A DNA stretch of 64,000 nucleotides from Alkalicoccobacillus murimartini (GTDB taxonomy: Bacteria; Bacillota; Bacilli; Bacillales; Bacillaceae_D), in contig NZ_JAUSUA010000007.1 of assembly GCF_030813245.1 (NCBI RefSeq), positions 62,001-126,000 of the forward strand, read 5' to 3'. Below, in pieces: positions 43,061 through 51,433 of this stretch. The notes below the pieces were generated by a model. The model was not told where the DNA came from and searched no databases. It worked only from the letters and a program-made list of their open reading frames with translations. Position 1 is the stretch's first letter. Each line of letters starts with the position of its first letter. Made by a program: the position numbers and the translations under genes.

Positions 43061-43618
43061 TTAAGCTCTAGACATATATGAGCTGTTGCGCGTATCAATT
43101 AGAAGACGATCTCCTTGATTCACAAAAAACGGAACTTGAACTGTTAGGCCTGTCTCAAGCGTTGCTGGTTTTGTACCACCTGACGCTGTGTCTCCCTTAA
43201 TCCCTGGCTCTGTTTCAACTACTTCAAGTTCAACTGTGTTAGGCACTTCTACACCTAAAGTCTCAGCTTGATAGCTAATCACTTGAACTTCCATGTTTTC
43301 CTTCAAGAATTTCAATTCATACTCAAGCTGATTAGATTGAAGCTCAAGCTGTTCATATGATTCTGTGTCCATAAACGTGTGCGTATCACCGCTTGCATAT
43401 AGATACTGCATACGTCTGTTTTCAATGTGAGCTCTTCCAACCTTCTCACCAGCACGAAACGTTTTCTCTTGAATGTTTCCGTTACGAAGATTGCGAAGCT
43501 TTGAACGAACAAATGCAGCACCTTTACCTGGTTTCACGTGTTGAAAATCCATAACCTGCCAAATGCCATTATCCACTTCAATTGTTAATCCGGTTTTAAA
43601 ATCATTTACTGAAATCAT
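43061..43618 (-). CDS. efp: Translation elongation factor P
   Basis: A 185-residue, tRNA-shaped factor that rescues ribosomes stalled at polyproline stretches. It starts [20 protein letters not shown] at ATG 43618, after GGAGGAATATTAAT. The tip loop [17 protein letters not shown] has Lys at the modification site. The C-terminal domain ends with the conserved [14 protein letters not shown]. The upstream part of the open frame is not family sequence. Confidence 0.97.
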   Translation of the reverse strand: MISVNDFKTGLTIEVDNGIWQVMDFQHVKPGKGAAFVRSKLRNLRNGNIQEKTFRAGEKVGRAHIENRRMQYLYASGDTHTFMDTESYEQLELQSNQLEYELKFLKENMEVQVISYQAETLGVEVPNTVELEVVETEPGIKGDTASGGTKPATLETGLTVQVPFFVNQGDRLLIDTRNSSYMSRA

Positions 43619-43703
43619 ATTAATATTCCTCCGTATTCCCTGCATAATTTGCGGGATGGTTCCCACCCAATACTATACCACAGCTTGATACCAAGGTGGT
43701 TAC

Positions 43704-44774
43704 CTATTCACCTACGTGGATCAGCTCTTTTGGAGAGGATGTAAACGAACGGTTCCCCTCAGCTGTAATTAAAATATCATCTTCTATTCTAGTTCCACCA
43801 ACACCATGTACATAGATACCAGGCTCAACGGTAACGATCATCCCAGGTTCAAGTACAGTATTTGATTTAAACGATAGCGACGGAGCTTCATGAACTTCCA
43901 TGCCTAAGCCGTGACCCGTTGAATGGCCAAAGTTTTCTCCATACCCTTTTTCTTTAATGTAGTCACGAGTAAGAGCATCTGCTTCTTTTCCTGTGATACC
44001 CGCTTTTATTCCATTCATTCCTCTTAACTGGGCTTCAAGCACTGTATGATAAATAGTATTCAACTCATCATTAATTTGACCGACTGCCAACGTACGAGTG
44101 ATATCTGAGCAATACCCATTCAGATACGCACCATAATCAAGTGTGACCAACTCCCCTGATTCAATCAACTTACCACTCGCAACGCCATGTGGTAAGGCTG
44201 AGCGAAAACCTGATGCAACAATTGTATCAAAAGAAGAACTTTGTGCTCCCTGCTTGCGCATAAAGAACTCAAGCTCATTAGATACTTCAAGCTCCGTTAA
44301 ACCAGGACGGATAAACGATGTAATATGCTTAAAGGCTGCATCTGCAATATCAGCCGCATTCTGAATGAGTTGAATTTCACCGGCATCCTTAATCACTCGT
44401 ACACCTTCAACCAACCCACTAACTGGAACTAGTTGGCCATTTTCAATCGAAGTTTGTAATTGTTGAAATTGCTCATATGTAACATGACTTTGTTCAAACC
44501 CTAGTTTTTTGATTTTCAGCTTCTCTGCTTGCTTTCCAATTTCCTCAATAATTGCTGCTTTATGCTGTACAATTGAAAAGTCTTTGACCTGCTCCTTGGC
44601 CTGTTCAACATACCTAAAATCCGTTATAAATACGGCCTCTGTTTCAGTAAGTAAGACCACGCCTGCACTTCCAGTAAAACCAGTGATATAACGACGATTG
44701 TGTGGACTCATAATTAAAAGACCATCTACTGCGTGTTCCTTAAATTGACCTCGAATGGCTTCTATTCTACTCAA
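43704..44774 (-). CDS. yqhT: Xaa-Pro aminopeptidase-type M24 peptidase (YqhT)
   Basis: A 356-residue metallopeptidase predicted to remove N-terminal residues before proline. The creatinase N-terminal domain (1-125) has SPHNRRYITGFTGSAGVVLL. The pita-bread domain has the five metal ligands: the two Asp of LDYGAYLNGYCSDITRT, His of FGHSTGHGLGMEVHE, and Glu of VTVEPGIY and GGTRIEDDI. The likely start is TTG 44774, 11 bases after AAAGGAG; the GTG at 44786 overlaps the ribosome binding site. Confidence 0.94.
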   Translation of the reverse strand: MSRIEAIRGQFKEHAVDGLLIMSPHNRRYITGFTGSAGVVLLTETEAVFITDFRYVEQAKEQVKDFSIVQHKAAIIEEIGKQAEKLKIKKLGFEQSHVTYEQFQQLQTSIENGQLVPVSGLVEGVRVIKDAGEIQLIQNAADIADAAFKHITSFIRPGLTELEVSNELEFFMRKQGAQSSSFDTIVASGFRSALPHGVASGKLIESGELVTLDYGAYLNGYCSDITRTLAVGQINDELNTIYHTVLEAQLRGMNGIKAGITGKEADALTRDYIKEKGYGENFGHSTGHGLGMEVHEAPSLSFKSNTVLEPGMIVTVEPGIYVHGVGGTRIEDDILITAEGNRSFTSSPKELIHVGE

Positions 44775-44882
44775 TGTTACGCTCACTCCTTTTATGATGT
44801 GACTAACCTAGACTTTGTTTTCACCTATCCTAGTTTACCACACCCTATGTAAGGAGCGAAGCCACATGTTTGATAGGGCTTC

Positions 44883-45374
44883 CTAGACTGTTTCTTGTTG
44901 ATTCTGCTGTTGATACTCATAAGAGATAGAGTATCCAACAAAAAGACCATATAGGAGGAAAAGACATAGCGATGTGATAATAGAATTGAGATCAAGATTT
45001 TGTACCGCTTTTAGTCCTGGAATAAACGGATTAAAAATATAAAAAACCAACACCCATAATAGGGCTCCAAATCCAACACCCGCCCACATCGACTGAAGCT
45101 TTTGGAATAACCACTTATAAATAAAAGCAATGAAGATAGACAAGAGAGAGATGGCAACTACTCCAACTACTTGACCAGTGTAGGTAACTTTCCAAGCCCC
45201 TAGAGCCCATGGCATTAATATTAATGCCGGTCCAAAGTGCATAAAATTAAAAAAATACCCAAACAATGCAACTAGAGACCATATAAGTCCTCCAAAAAAA
45301 CCAATAAGAATGACCTTCGTATGAAATCGCATTGGTTTTTCGGTTTGATTTTGTTCAAATGGCTGATTATCCAT
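44883..45374 (-). CDS. yqhR: YqhR-like membrane protein
   Basis: A 163-residue protein with four predicted membrane helices, from about residue 20 (VILIGFFGGLIWSLVALFGY) through VVGVVAISLLSIFIAFIYKW, VGFGALLWVLVFYIFNPF and SLCLFLLYGLFVGYSISYEY. Position between yqhT and yqhQ matches YqhR of Bacilli. Function unknown. Confidence 0.88.
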   Translation of the reverse strand: MDNQPFEQNQTEKPMRFHTKVILIGFFGGLIWSLVALFGYFFNFMHFGPALILMPWALGAWKVTYTGQVVGVVAISLLSIFIAFIYKWLFQKLQSMWAGVGFGALLWVLVFYIFNPFIPGLKAVQNLDLNSIITSLCLFLLYGLFVGYSISYEYQQQNQQETV

Positions 45375-45516
45375 CTATCTATCACCTCGGTTTAGTATAG
45401 CCCTGTGACATAGAATTTCATTCAAACAAGTTGACAAAGGATTTGTCATGGAGGAATTTCTTTGTTTCATGTAGAATAATAAGTATAAAGTAGAATGAAG
45501 AATAGGTTGGTGTAAT

Positions 45517-46461
45517 ATGGAAAGATCAACAAAACCAGTATATGGCGGCCAAGCCATTGTAGAAGGTGTTATGTTCGGTGGAAAGCATACAACTGTCTCT
45601 ACGATTAGAAGAAAAGACGGTAGCCTAGAGTCATTTGAGGTTAAGCGCCAATCACCGGTTTGGATATCAAAAGCAAAAAAAATTCCTTTTATCCGAGGCA
45701 TTGCTGGAATTGTTGAAGCAAGTATAAATGGTTCTAAGCATTTGAACTTCTCTAGCGATCGGTATGATGTTGATCCTGCAGATGATGAATCAATAGAACC
45801 AGAAGAGAAATCATCTAAATTAAATTTGATTCTTGGTGTGGCAGCAGTAGCTGTTCTGTCATTTATCTTTAGTAAGCTAATCTTCACGTTAGTGCCAACC
45901 TTTATTGCAAATCTGTTCACACCTATTTTTCCAGGTCACGTGGCACAGAATCTGTTGGAAGGCGGATTTAAGCTTATACTATTACTTGGCTATATCTATA
46001 TCTTGTCATTTACACCTTTAATACGAAAAGTATTTCAATATCATGGGGCTGAACACAAAGTCATTAATACATTTGAGGCTGGCCTTCCTCTAACTGTCCG
46101 CAATGTTCAATCTCAATCCAGATTACACTATCGTTGCGGGAGTAGCTTCATCTTATTTACCGTCATTGTTGGTGTAGGAATCTATCTCTTTATTCCATTT
46201 GATTCATTAATGGAACGTATTCTGCAACGTATTATCTTAATTCCAGTTGTTCTTGGAGTATCTTTTGAAGTACTACAATTAACGAATCGACTACGAGACA
46301 TACCTGTCCTAAAATGGCTTGGCTATCCAGGATTAGCCTTACAGCTTCTTACAACAAAAGAACCAAATGATACGCAAACAGAGGTCGCCATTGCCTCATT
46401 TGAAGAAATGTTAACAAGGGAACAGTCCTATACAACCCCTGCTAAAGCAGACATCGTTTAG
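45517..46461 (+). CDS. yqhQ: DUF1385 membrane protein YqhQ
   Basis: A 314-residue membrane protein. The N-terminus has YGGQAIVEGVMFGGKHTTVS, the signature of the DUF1385 family, and four to five membrane helices follow after residue 100. A conserved YHGAEHKVINTFEAGLPLTV stretch, with HGAEHK, and a later YRCGSSFILF are near residues 182 and 215. The function is not established. It is divergent from yqhR and followed by yqhP. Confidence 0.92.
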   Translation: MERSTKPVYGGQAIVEGVMFGGKHTTVSTIRRKDGSLESFEVKRQSPVWISKAKKIPFIRGIAGIVEASINGSKHLNFSSDRYDVDPADDESIEPEEKSSKLNLILGVAAVAVLSFIFSKLIFTLVPTFIANLFTPIFPGHVAQNLLEGGFKLILLLGYIYILSFTPLIRKVFQYHGAEHKVINTFEAGLPLTVRNVQSQSRLHYRCGSSFILFTVIVGVGIYLFIPFDSLMERILQRIILIPVVLGVSFEVLQLTNRLRDIPVLKWLGYPGLALQLLTTKEPNDTQTEVAIASFEEMLTREQSYTTPAKADIV

Positions 46462-46488
46462 GTTTATGACATCTTGGAGGTGAATAGA

Positions 46489-46911
46489 ATGCGTCGATTC
46501 TTTCAGATTGCCTTTCCAACTCTTATTATCTTGGCCTTAATAGGATTTATTACCTCAATTATTAATGATCCGTTGCAGGTCCTGAGATCCATCTTAATTT
46601 TTGCAGGAATTGCTGCCGCTATTTTCTTTATATACCGTTTCTATATGTCTAGAAAATACGGGGTTCCCATCTTTCATTCTAATGAAGGTCCAACACGGGC
46701 CCAACTAAAGAAAGCAAAAAGAACTAGTACTGTAAGGTCAGCCGGACCTGTAAATCACAGCAAGTTAAAGCCAGCAACAACCAAACAAATGAAACGAAAT
46801 CAAAAGCCATTCAAAAAAGTTGCTTCCAGACGCTCCGGACCACAGTTAACGGTCATTGAAGGCAAAAAAAATAAATTCAAATCAAAAAAGAAGAATCGCG
46901 CCTCCTTTTGA
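46489..46911 (+). CDS. yqhP: YqhP-like (SA1362 family) membrane protein
   Basis: A 140-residue protein with two N-terminal membrane helices (IAFPTLIILALIGFITSIIN and VLRSILIFAGIAAAIFFIYR) and a long basic, Lys/Arg-rich C-terminal tail (to KKNRASF). The ATG at 46489 follows GGAGGTGAATAGA. The gene order yqhQ-yqhP-yqhO matches B. subtilis. Function unknown. Confidence 0.85.
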   Translation: MRRFFQIAFPTLIILALIGFITSIINDPLQVLRSILIFAGIAAAIFFIYRFYMSRKYGVPIFHSNEGPTRAQLKKAKRTSTVRSAGPVNHSKLKPATTKQMKRNQKPFKKVASRRSGPQLTVIEGKKNKFKSKKKNRASF

Positions 46912-46932
46912 GTGTGCGGTTCTTCTTTTTTT
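46893..46932. terminator. Terminator after yqhP
   Basis: AAGAATCGCGC and GTGCGGTTCTT form a mostly paired stem followed by TTTTTTT on the plus strand. It overlaps the yqhP stop. Confidence 0.75.
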
Positions 46933-46951
46933 ACCTGGACCACTCAACTTG

Positions 46952-47842
46952 CTAATACGTCCATCGTCCAAGAAATTTATTCGTTTTGGATTCTCCTAAG
47001 GTAATGAGTTCTTGCTTTTCAATCGTAGTTAGATTAAAGTCTGTCGCCTTAATATCTGTTACCGGAATAAAAATAACATTGCGCGCATCTTCGTCTTCAA
47101 TGTGGCGCGTATCATGGGCAGATGTCATGGTATCAAAAACAGCCTTATAGAGATCGATCGCATTTTTTATTTTATGAGGCGGTCGCTCATCAATTTTAGG
47201 TGTCAGCTGCATTCCTATGACGGGTCGTCTCCACGTATTCTTTTCACCATCACGGAACAGCCATATCGGAAAATTACTTAACAGCCCTCCATCAACGATA
47301 TATGAAAAATGACCTGAACGATCATAAAGCTTTACGGGTTCAAAAAAATAAGGGATGCTGCAACTCATTCGAATCGCTTTTGCCACTGAGAAGGACTCTG
47401 CGCGTATACCATACTTATCCAGATCATCAGGAAGAACAACCATTTGGCCTTTTGACAGATCTGAAACCACTACTCGTAACGATTGTGCTGGTAAGTCGCC
47501 AAATGTCACAATGCCTTTCGCCTTCAGCAGCTCGCGAATCCAACTTTCTAGCGCGTCCCCTTTGTACAAACCCAATTTAAAATAAACTTGTAGCCACTTT
47601 ATAACGGTTAAAGGCAAATAAGATAAACGCTCGTCCTTAAATGATTCGATATGAATATCATTAAGAATGTCCATCATTTCAGAGCTTGTATAACCTGCTT
47701 TAAGCAAGGCTGCTACGATTGATCCGGCACTAGTACCTGCCACACGCTCAAACTCATATCCTCTTTTTTCTAATACACCCAATGAGCCTAGAAAGGCAAA
47801 TGCTTTAACGCCTCCTCCAGCAAAAACCGCATCTATTTTCAC
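46952..47842 (-). CDS. yqhO: Patatin-like phospholipase (YqhO)
   Basis: A 296-residue serine hydrolase of the patatin/RssA family. The oxyanion-hole motif is FAGGGVKAFAFLGSL at residue 7, the nucleophile elbow GTSAGS near 38, and the catalytic Asp in YIVDGGLLSNFPIW near 188. The likely start is GTG 47842, eight bases after GGAGGAG; the ATG two codons earlier is too close. It probably hydrolyses acyl lipids in the cytoplasm or at the membrane. Confidence 0.92.
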   Translation of the reverse strand: MKIDAVFAGGGVKAFAFLGSLGVLEKRGYEFERVAGTSAGSIVAALLKAGYTSSEMMDILNDIHIESFKDERLSYLPLTVIKWLQVYFKLGLYKGDALESWIRELLKAKGIVTFGDLPAQSLRVVVSDLSKGQMVVLPDDLDKYGIRAESFSVAKAIRMSCSIPYFFEPVKLYDRSGHFSYIVDGGLLSNFPIWLFRDGEKNTWRRPVIGMQLTPKIDERPPHKIKNAIDLYKAVFDTMTSAHDTRHIEDEDARNVIFIPVTDIKATDFNLTTIEKQELITLGESKTNKFLGRWTY

Positions 47843-47905
47843 GAACATCTCCTCCTACAGCCATTTTATGTGGAGGGAGTAAGGCATATGTATTTTAAGG
47901 CATCA

Positions 47906-47934
47906 AAAAAACGCCCCTATCTAAAAGGAGCGTC
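47906..47934 (-). terminator. Terminator after mntR
   Basis: GGACGCTCC and GGGGCGTT pair on the minus strand and are followed by a T-run, 18 bases beyond the mntR stop. Confidence 0.78.
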
Positions 47935-47951
47935 CATTTGGAAGTTGATGC

Positions 47952-48383
47952 TTATTCTTGATTAGCTTCTTCATTTTTCTTTTGAACATTACGCAATCCA
48001 TCTATTCGTTTTTGCTCCTCATTGAAAAACTGAACGACATCGCCAATACGATCAATCGCATCCCAGCTCAGATGATGTTCAATTCCTTCAACGTCTTGAT
48101 AAATATGTTCTTTATCCACACCAATAATGGTCATAAATTCTTCCAGCAACTCATGACGGTATACAAGTCGTTTACCAATCTTGTTTCCTTTTGCTGTTAG
48201 AATTAATCCTCTGTATCGCTCATAGATAAGATACTCACTTTTATCAAGCTTTTGGACCATTTTTGTGACGGATGAGGGATGCACCTCGAGCGCCTCAGCA
48301 ATATCCGATACTCGGGCATAGCCTTTCTCTTCGATTAACATATAGATCCGCTCCAGGTAATCTTCCATGCTTGGTGTAGGCAT
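47952..48383 (-). CDS. mntR: Manganese-responsive repressor MntR
   Basis: A 143-residue DtxR-family regulator that represses Mn(II) uptake genes when manganese is plentiful. The metal ligands known from B. subtilis are in place: Asp8 and Glu11 in MEDYLERIY, His77 in [10 protein letters not shown], and Glu/His in [10 protein letters not shown] near residues 99-103. The winged helix contains [20 protein letters not shown]. No Mn uptake gene is adjacent in the window. Confidence 0.96.
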   Translation of the reverse strand: MPTPSMEDYLERIYMLIEEKGYARVSDIAEALEVHPSSVTKMVQKLDKSEYLIYERYRGLILTAKGNKIGKRLVYRHELLEEFMTIIGVDKEHIYQDVEGIEHHLSWDAIDRIGDVVQFFNEEQKRIDGLRNVQKKNEEANQE

Positions 48384-48519
48384 AGGGTCCCCTCCAATTT
48401 ATCAACGAACAGGCACACAGTTGTGCATCCGTACTTTAAGTAAAATACCACCATCTATTTTACTACAACTGCAGGCAAATAGACACCCTAAACCAAGTAT
48501 TCGTCGAAAAAACGAAGAT

Positions 48520-49545
48520 TTACGTAAAGTACTCTAATTTAGCTTCAGGAAAATACTTATCAATATAAGACTGTATCGTCTCTTTTAGTTGTCCAGCCTC
48601 ATCATCTTTGTATACGTACTTTCCTCGTCCATAACGGCCCCATTTGTACTTTCTCTCATCTTCATTCATCTCGAGCTTTGTCTTTGGATATCGTTTCTCA
48701 ATAATACGCTTCGCTGTTTTGGTGAACCGATGCTGAATTAATTCAAAGGTCATATCCTTTTTTGCATACGTTGGCAATATGGACTCCAGTCGCTCAAATA
48801 GCTCTTGATATCCCTTCTCCCATCCTTCATACCACACAATGGGGGCCACGATAAATCCAATAGGATAATCTGCTTTTGCTACTTTTTGGGCAGCTTCAAG
48901 GCGCTCAAGAAACGATGATGTACCTGGCTCAAAATGTTTAATGACATGATCTGAATTCACACTAAAACGAAAACGAGTGTTTCCATTATGTTTTGCATCT
49001 AACAAATGATCGACGTGATGATATTTAGTTACAAAACGTAAACGTCCCCATTCCGTTTGCCCAATGTGTTCAATCGTCTTCTTTAATGAATGAGTGAGAT
49101 GATCTATCCCAACAATGTCTGATGTACATGCCGCTTCAAATCGAGTCGGTTCAGGTGCTCTTTCCATCATATATTTGTCTGCTGATTCAAAGATCTCATC
49201 CAAATTCACATAGGTTCGTATATAAGGCTTATCGCCAAGAGTCGTTTGAAGATAGCAATAATGACAGTGACCCATACACCCTGTAGCTAATGGAATCGCA
49301 TATTCGGCGGACGGTTTAGATGTATCAAACTTTAGAGTCTTACGAACCCCTACTACCAGTGTAGATTTGGCATTACGATATTTTTGTAAATCATTTTTAC
49401 CTGGAATATTTCGTACCTGATTGTGTGAGGTTGTCTCTCTTATCTCAACCCCTTCTTTTTCGAACTTCTCTTTTAACTGTCGCCCTAACGGATATTCTAA
49501 GGCGCCCGGTTCAATGTAAACCAATTGAGGATAAAAAGCCTTCAT
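48520..49545 (-). CDS. splB: Spore photoproduct lyase-like radical SAM protein
   Basis: A 341-residue radical SAM enzyme. The CxxxCxxC cluster ligands are Cys90, Cys94 and Cys97 in GCMGHCHYC. Cys140 (EAACTSDIVG) corresponds to the hydrogen-donor cysteine of spore photoproduct lyase. The enzyme would reverse the UV-induced thymine dimer of spore DNA during germination. The ATG at 49545 follows AAAGGAAGTGCAGAA. It is not beside splA or pts genes here. Confidence 0.93.
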   Translation of the reverse strand: MKAFYPQLVYIEPGALEYPLGRQLKEKFEKEGVEIRETTSHNQVRNIPGKNDLQKYRNAKSTLVVGVRKTLKFDTSKPSAEYAIPLATGCMGHCHYCYLQTTLGDKPYIRTYVNLDEIFESADKYMMERAPEPTRFEAACTSDIVGIDHLTHSLKKTIEHIGQTEWGRLRFVTKYHHVDHLLDAKHNGNTRFRFSVNSDHVIKHFEPGTSSFLERLEAAQKVAKADYPIGFIVAPIVWYEGWEKGYQELFERLESILPTYAKKDMTFELIQHRFTKTAKRIIEKRYPKTKLEMNEDERKYKWGRYGRGKYVYKDDEAGQLKETIQSYIDKYFPEAKLEYFT

Positions 49546-49726
49546 TTCTGCACTTCCTTTCGTATCTTTAGGGTGCACATGAAACAGGCATTCACTTATG
49601 TTACATACTGGTAAATCCTCAATTAGCTTTCATCGAGTATGAAAAGCGTGTAAAATCATTGACAATTTTTTTGGTTCATGTTCAGATTGTATGGAATTGA
49701 TAAGAACGATTGTGGAGGTCAACCAA

Positions 49727-50551
49727 ATGAACTATGTATTGGACAATATGAAGATCGTGCCCGAGAATACAGCAGTAATCCAACCTAATGACCGCTCCTA
49801 TCACTTTGGAGATGGCGTGTATGAGGTTGTACGAGTCTATAACCAGAAGCCTTTCCAACTAGAAGCACATTGGGAACGACTTTTTCAAAGTTCAAAAAAA
49901 TTGGACATCAACCTAACCGTTTCAGCTAATGAATTAACGAATGCAACCAATGAATTACTTGAAAAAAATCAAGTGACAGATGGAGCCATTTATATTCAAG
50001 TTTCCAGAGGAGCCACTCCTCGTAACCATCTTTATTCTCGTGAGGAAACACCCATTATCACAGGGTTTACAATGAATGCACCAAAAAGCAAGCAAGAGGA
50101 AGGAATTTCTGCTTGGGTCACAGATGATATGCGCTGGTTGCGTTGTGATATCAAAACCGTTAACTTACTTGGGAATATTATGGCTAAACGAGAAGCTGCT
50201 GATGCTGATTGCTTCGAGGCGATCATGCACCGTGATGGAACAGTGACTGAGGGATCCTCCTCTAATCTTTTTTTAGTGAATGACGGCACACTTTATACAC
50301 ACCCTGCAACAAACTTGATCTTAAATGGCATTACACGCCAGGTTGTGATCGATCTTGCCAATAAAGCTGGCATTCAAGTCGTTGAGGAAGCTTTTCCAAA
50401 AGATGTTCTAGACCATGCCGATGAAGCCTTCATCACAAGTACTACAAGTGAAGTAACGCCCATCGTTGAATTTAAGGGACAAGTGACTGCTACGATGCCT
50501 ATTGGACCCGTAACAAAGAAGCTTCAAGCTCTATTTAAAGACTTAATTTAA
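49727..50551 (+). CDS. dat: D-amino acid aminotransferase
   Basis: A 274-residue fold-type IV PLP enzyme that interconverts D-alanine and D-glutamate for the wall. It begins MNYVLDNMKIVPENTAVIQP. RSYHFGDGVYEVVRVYN is typical of the D-specific members, and the PLP lysine is Lys143 in DIKTVNLLGN. The phosphate-binding EGSSSNLF and a late TSTTSEVTPI follow. The ATG at 49727 follows GGAGGTCAACCAA. Confidence 0.94.
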   Translation: MNYVLDNMKIVPENTAVIQPNDRSYHFGDGVYEVVRVYNQKPFQLEAHWERLFQSSKKLDINLTVSANELTNATNELLEKNQVTDGAIYIQVSRGATPRNHLYSREETPIITGFTMNAPKSKQEEGISAWVTDDMRWLRCDIKTVNLLGNIMAKREAADADCFEAIMHRDGTVTEGSSSNLFLVNDGTLYTHPATNLILNGITRQVVIDLANKAGIQVVEEAFPKDVLDHADEAFITSTTSEVTPIVEFKGQVTATMPIGPVTKKLQALFKDLI

Positions 50552-50555
50552 ATGG

Positions 50556-50593
50556 AAAAAGGCCGATCACCAAAAAGTGAATCAGCCTTTTTC
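50556..50593. terminator. Terminator between dat and the SDR gene
   Basis: AAAAAGGCCGATC and GAATCAGCCTTTTT form a stem with a T-run on the plus strand; it could also serve the convergent minus-strand gene. Confidence 0.8.
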
Positions 50594-50599
50594 TTTTTT

Positions 50600-51430
50600 C
50601 TATTTTAATTTATTCATCACAACTCGTTCAATGACACTCCATGGAAGTATCCACTTAAACAAAAGTAGCATCCGAGAACTCCTACCTATCGGATAACGGA
50701 GTTTCGGTCGCTTGGACCGAGCAATTTCAAGTATCTTATGTACTACTTTAGCTGGGTTACCTGATTTGGATGCTGAGTGTGTAGCTGATGCCATCAGCAT
50801 ATGAATATATGGTAAATAATCGTCATCCTCGCCTATACTCGCTTCCTGCATGCCTTTTTCCCAGATCTTTGTTCGAAAAGGACCTGGTTCAACAAGGCTG
50901 ACATGTACGCCAAAAGGTAACATCTCAAGTCTTAGTGATTCACTAAACCCTTCAAGCGCAAATTTTGAAGCAGAATAAGGACCAAGAGCCGGAAAACCGA
51001 ATCGTCCACTTATACTACTAAGCATAATGATTTTGCCTCGTCGACGCTTTCTCATCTCCGGTAAAAAGGCTTTTGTTAGAGCAATGACCCCTAACACATT
51101 TGTATCAAATTGATTACGCCATTTTTCCATTTTAACAGCTTCAGTTGGCCCTCCCTGACAATAACCTGCATTATTAATCAAGATATCAACTTGTCGCTTT
51201 TCCTCTGACAATTGCTGCTTTAACTGCTGAATATCGGCCTCTTTAGTGACGTCCAATGGATACAACCGAATATGATGAGCACATCCTAACTGCTCGGCTT
51301 CTGACAATAATGATGAAGAGTTAGAGAGGTCACGCATCGTGGCATACACCTCGTAACCTGCCCTAGCAAGAGCTAATGTGGTTAAATACCCAAACCCACT
51401 GCTAGCTCCTGTTATTAGCACTCCTGTCAT
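50600..51430 (-). CDS. Short-chain dehydrogenase/reductase
   Basis: A 276-residue NAD(P)-dependent oxidoreductase. The cofactor motif TGASSGFGYLTTLALA starts at residue 6, NNAGYCQGG is near 90, the catalytic Ser of MLSSISGRFGFPALGPYSAS is near 137, and the YSASK Tyr/Lys pair is near 152. The C-terminus extends about 40 basic residues beyond the usual core. The start lies 3 bases after the helD stop, so the two genes are co-transcribed. The substrate is unknown. Confidence 0.92.
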   Translation of the reverse strand: MTGVLITGASSGFGYLTTLALARAGYEVYATMRDLSNSSSLLSEAEQLGCAHHIRLYPLDVTKEADIQQLKQQLSEEKRQVDILINNAGYCQGGPTEAVKMEKWRNQFDTNVLGVIALTKAFLPEMRKRRRGKIIMLSSISGRFGFPALGPYSASKFALEGFSESLRLEMLPFGVHVSLVEPGPFRTKIWEKGMQEASIGEDDDYLPYIHMLMASATHSASKSGNPAKVVHKILEIARSKRPKLRYPIGRSSRMLLLFKWILPWSVIERVVMNKLK

Positions 51431-51433
51431 TGA

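Noticed and set aside
45375-45920. A 181-codon minus-strand open frame
   Set aside because: It is antisense to yqhQ, has no ribosome binding site and its sequence is a reverse reading of the conserved DUF1385 coding region.
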